6,829 nucleotides of DNA. It comes from Omnitrophica bacterium RIFOXYB12_FULL_50_7 (GTDB lineage: Bacteria; Omnitrophota; Omnitrophia; Omnitrophales; Aquincolibacteriaceae). This document shows, piece after piece, positions 5,684 through 6,829 of the stretch; the first letter of the stretch is position 1; every line of letters starts with the position of its first letter. The position numbers were made by a program, and so were the translations under genes. The notes beneath the pieces are model-generated. The model saw nothing but the letters and a program-made list of their open reading frames with translations, had not been told where the DNA came from and ran no database searches. Location: positions 1-6,829 of the forward strand of contig MHFU01000068.1 of assembly GCA_001804345.1 (NCBI GenBank), written 5' to 3'.

Positions 5684-6730
5684 TCAGTATCCCTCCTCAA
5701 AATCCCCGTTCGCGCGGATCAGATCCCGCAAATGCCCAATATCGATCCAATACTCGCGGATCGGAAAAGCCGCCGTAGCGTCACCCTTCGCCATTAGATC
5801 CTTAAAAAGTTGCGGCATATCATAAAACTTCCTCTTCGGGATCAACTTAAGGACCCGCGGCTCCAAAACGTAAATCCCTGCGTTGACAAAGAATTTCTGC
5901 GTCGGCTTTTCGTCAATACTCTTGATGCAATGCCCCTCAAGCGTCAAAACACCGTAGGGAACCTGGAAGTCATATTCGCGAACACACATGGTCGCGGCCA
6001 GTTTGTGTTCGGAATGAAAATGAAGGAGCTGAGCAAAATTGATCTTTGTCAGAAGGTCTCCGTTCATAACAAAGATCGGCTCGCTAGTTTTTTTCGGCAG
6101 GAGGCTCAAAGCCCCCGCCGTCCCCTGCCTTTCACCTTCGGAAAGGTAACGGATCTTAACACCCCAACGGCTTCCGTCCCCGAAATAATTCCGGATTACA
6201 TGGTCTTTGTAATGTACGGATATGAAAAAATTTTTAAACCCGTATTCGATGAAATTTTCAAGAATGTTTTCGAGGAGCGGCTTTTGCCCGATTGGGATCA
6301 TGGGTTTAGGGACAGCGTCCGTCAGCGGACGAAGGCGAGTTCCCAGCCCTCCCGCCATCAGGACGACCCAATTTTCTCTGGAGGGCGGTGCCAAAAGCTC
6401 GTCCAGGACTTCGATGCCGACAATTTTACTTTCGTCATCAAGGACAGGCATCTGGTGAATCTTTTTCTGTTTCATGAAGTCTAGAATATCTTCTCGTGTT
6501 TGGTGCACGGTTGCGCTCTTGGGCTTTTTCCTCATAATCTGGCGCACGGGTACGGTAAACGTCAGCCCCCCCAAGATACCGCGGCGAATATCTCCGTCGG
6601 TTACCGTTCCCACCAAACGGTTCTCTCCATCAACAATAGCAACAATCTGGAGAGAGCTCCGGTCAATTGCCTCCATGGCATCTTTCATGGTTGCGGAATC
6701 TTTTAAAACAGCTTTTTTCCAATCCTTCAT
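5684..6730 (-). CDS. ptmE: CBS-domain sugar-1-phosphate nucleotidyltransferase, PtmE-like
   Basis: The protein has 348 residues. Residues 1-113 form a tandem CBS pair (IVAIVDGENRLVGTVTDGDIRR, then a second copy ending near VGIEVLDELL), a regulatory nucleotide-binding module. Residues 120-348 form an RmlA/ManC-type nucleotidyltransferase: GGLGTRLRPLT at 127-137 is the pyrophosphorylase signature, PKP at 141-143 the substrate-loop lysine, GTAG at 203-206 and NGD at 223-225 the sugar and metal sites, and NAG at 283-285 lies further along. The same architecture is found in Campylobacter PtmE, reported as a glucosamine-1-phosphate guanylyltransferase feeding legionaminic acid synthesis. The family is clear. 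The nucleotide and sugar are inferred from context and could differ, for example another GDP- or UDP-sugar. The ATG overlaps the upstream stop, and GGAAGGG lies 7 bases before it. The protein is presumably cytoplasmic. Confidence 0.88.
   Translation of the reverse strand: MKDWKKAVLKDSATMKDAMEAIDRSSLQIVAIVDGENRLVGTVTDGDIRRGILGGLTFTVPVRQIMRKKPKSATVHQTREDILDFMKQKKIHQMPVLDDESKIVGIEVLDELLAPPSRENWVVLMAGGLGTRLRPLTDAVPKPMIPIGQKPLLENILENFIEYGFKNFFISVHYKDHVIRNYFGDGSRWGVKIRYLSEGERQGTAGALSLLPKKTSEPIFVMNGDLLTKINFAQLLHFHSEHKLAATMCVREYDFQVPYGVLTLEGHCIKSIDEKPTQKFFVNAGIYVLEPRVLKLIPKRKFYDMPQLFKDLMAKGDATAAFPIREYWIDIGHLRDLIRANGDFEEGY
5691..5698 (-). promoter_or_regulatory. Shine-Dalgarno sequence for the small winged-helix gene
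   Basis: The minus strand reads GAGGAGGG inside the last codons of ptmE. It is the only strong ribosome-binding signal near the TTG start at 5675-5677 and supports translation of that small gene. The spacer from the GGAGG core to TTG is about 14 bases, longer than ideal, so reinitiation after the ptmE stop may contribute. Confidence 0.55.
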
Positions 6731-6828
6731 AAATTATCCCTTCCTTTTACGGAACGATGATTCCGGGTCACCAGGGAAGCCGCTTTGACGAACGAGCGGT
6801 CCGGCAAAACAACATTTTGAATGATTAC
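6727..6828 (-). CDS. Partial CDS, C-terminal end of a probable hexapeptide-repeat acetyltransferase
   Basis: An open frame enters from the right edge and runs 33 codons to a TGA that overlaps the ATG of the next gene as ATGA. The residues VIIQNVVLPDRSFV followed by KAASLVTRN have the spacing and character of the last coils of a left-handed beta-helix, where an aliphatic residue recurs every six positions and a phrase like 'VVIPDGSVVGAGSVVTK' is common. Acetyltransferases of this fold N-acetylate UDP-amino sugars in nonulosonic acid pathways (LegH, PglD types), which would suit the neighbours. Only the tail is visible, with no catalytic histidine, so the family is a moderate guess and the substrate is inferred from context. 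That the frame is a real gene is better supported, by the coupled ATGA junction. Confidence 0.5.
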   Translation of the reverse strand, partial: VIIQNVVLPDRSFVKAASLVTRNHRSVKGRDNL

Positions 6829-6829
6829 G

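Noticed and set aside
5810..6484. Plus-strand open frame of 224 codons opposite ptmE
   Set aside because: It is antisense to a conserved nucleotidyltransferase with all motifs present, and no ribosome site or domain was seen; it is a shadow frame.
1..6829. Insertion sequence, integrase, attachment site or CRISPR array
   Set aside because: No transposase or integrase frame, terminal inverted repeats or spaced direct repeats are present; the only direct repeat found is the 11-bp tandem at 5471-5503.

Overview
The window is one compact operon, read entirely on the minus strand, from a bacterium that makes a sialic-acid-like nonulosonic sugar, most likely legionaminic acid or a relative. Seven full-length genes and one small gene fill it. 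Partial genes run off both edges. No stretch longer than about 70 bases lacks a gene, and I see no tRNA, rRNA, mobile element, CRISPR array or strong terminator. The organism cannot be named from this sequence. Shine-Dalgarno-type start sites and the mid-range base composition fit many uncultivated Gram-negative lineages.

In transcription order (high to low coordinates), the first half holds: the tail of a probable hexapeptide-repeat acetyltransferase (6727-6828); a CBS-domain sugar-1-phosphate nucleotidyltransferase resembling PtmE (5684-6730); a 62-residue winged-helix protein (5489-5677); a Gfo/Idh/MocA oxidoreductase resembling PtmF (4511-5422); a CMP-nonulosonate synthetase resembling PtmB/LegF (3816-4514); and an SDR oxidoreductase resembling PtmA (2992-3819). 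From memory, ptmE, ptmF, ptmB and ptmA stand in this order in the Campylobacter jejuni legionaminic acid locus (Cj1329-Cj1332). Here the small winged-helix gene sits between ptmE and ptmF.

The second half is less familiar: a sulfotransferase-like P-loop protein (1983-3002), a second, divergent NeuA-like cytidylyltransferase (1222-1986), a radical SAM/SPASM protein (46-1188), and the first 16 codons of another gene (2-49). These look like accessory or tailoring genes added to the core sugar pathway.

Five junctions are ATGA start/stop overlaps (6727-6730, 4511-4514, 3816-3819, 1983-1986, 46-49), and ptmA overlaps the next gene by 11 or 23 bases, so the genes are almost certainly co-transcribed and translationally coupled. 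The one real break is the 66-base gap at 5423-5488. Beside it lies an 11-bp tandem repeat built on GTGCAC, next to the small winged-helix gene, which makes it the best place to look for a control site. My working picture, by inference, is that the first block makes and activates the nonulosonic acid, while the second block sulfates, converts or activates a related sugar or the glycan carrying it.
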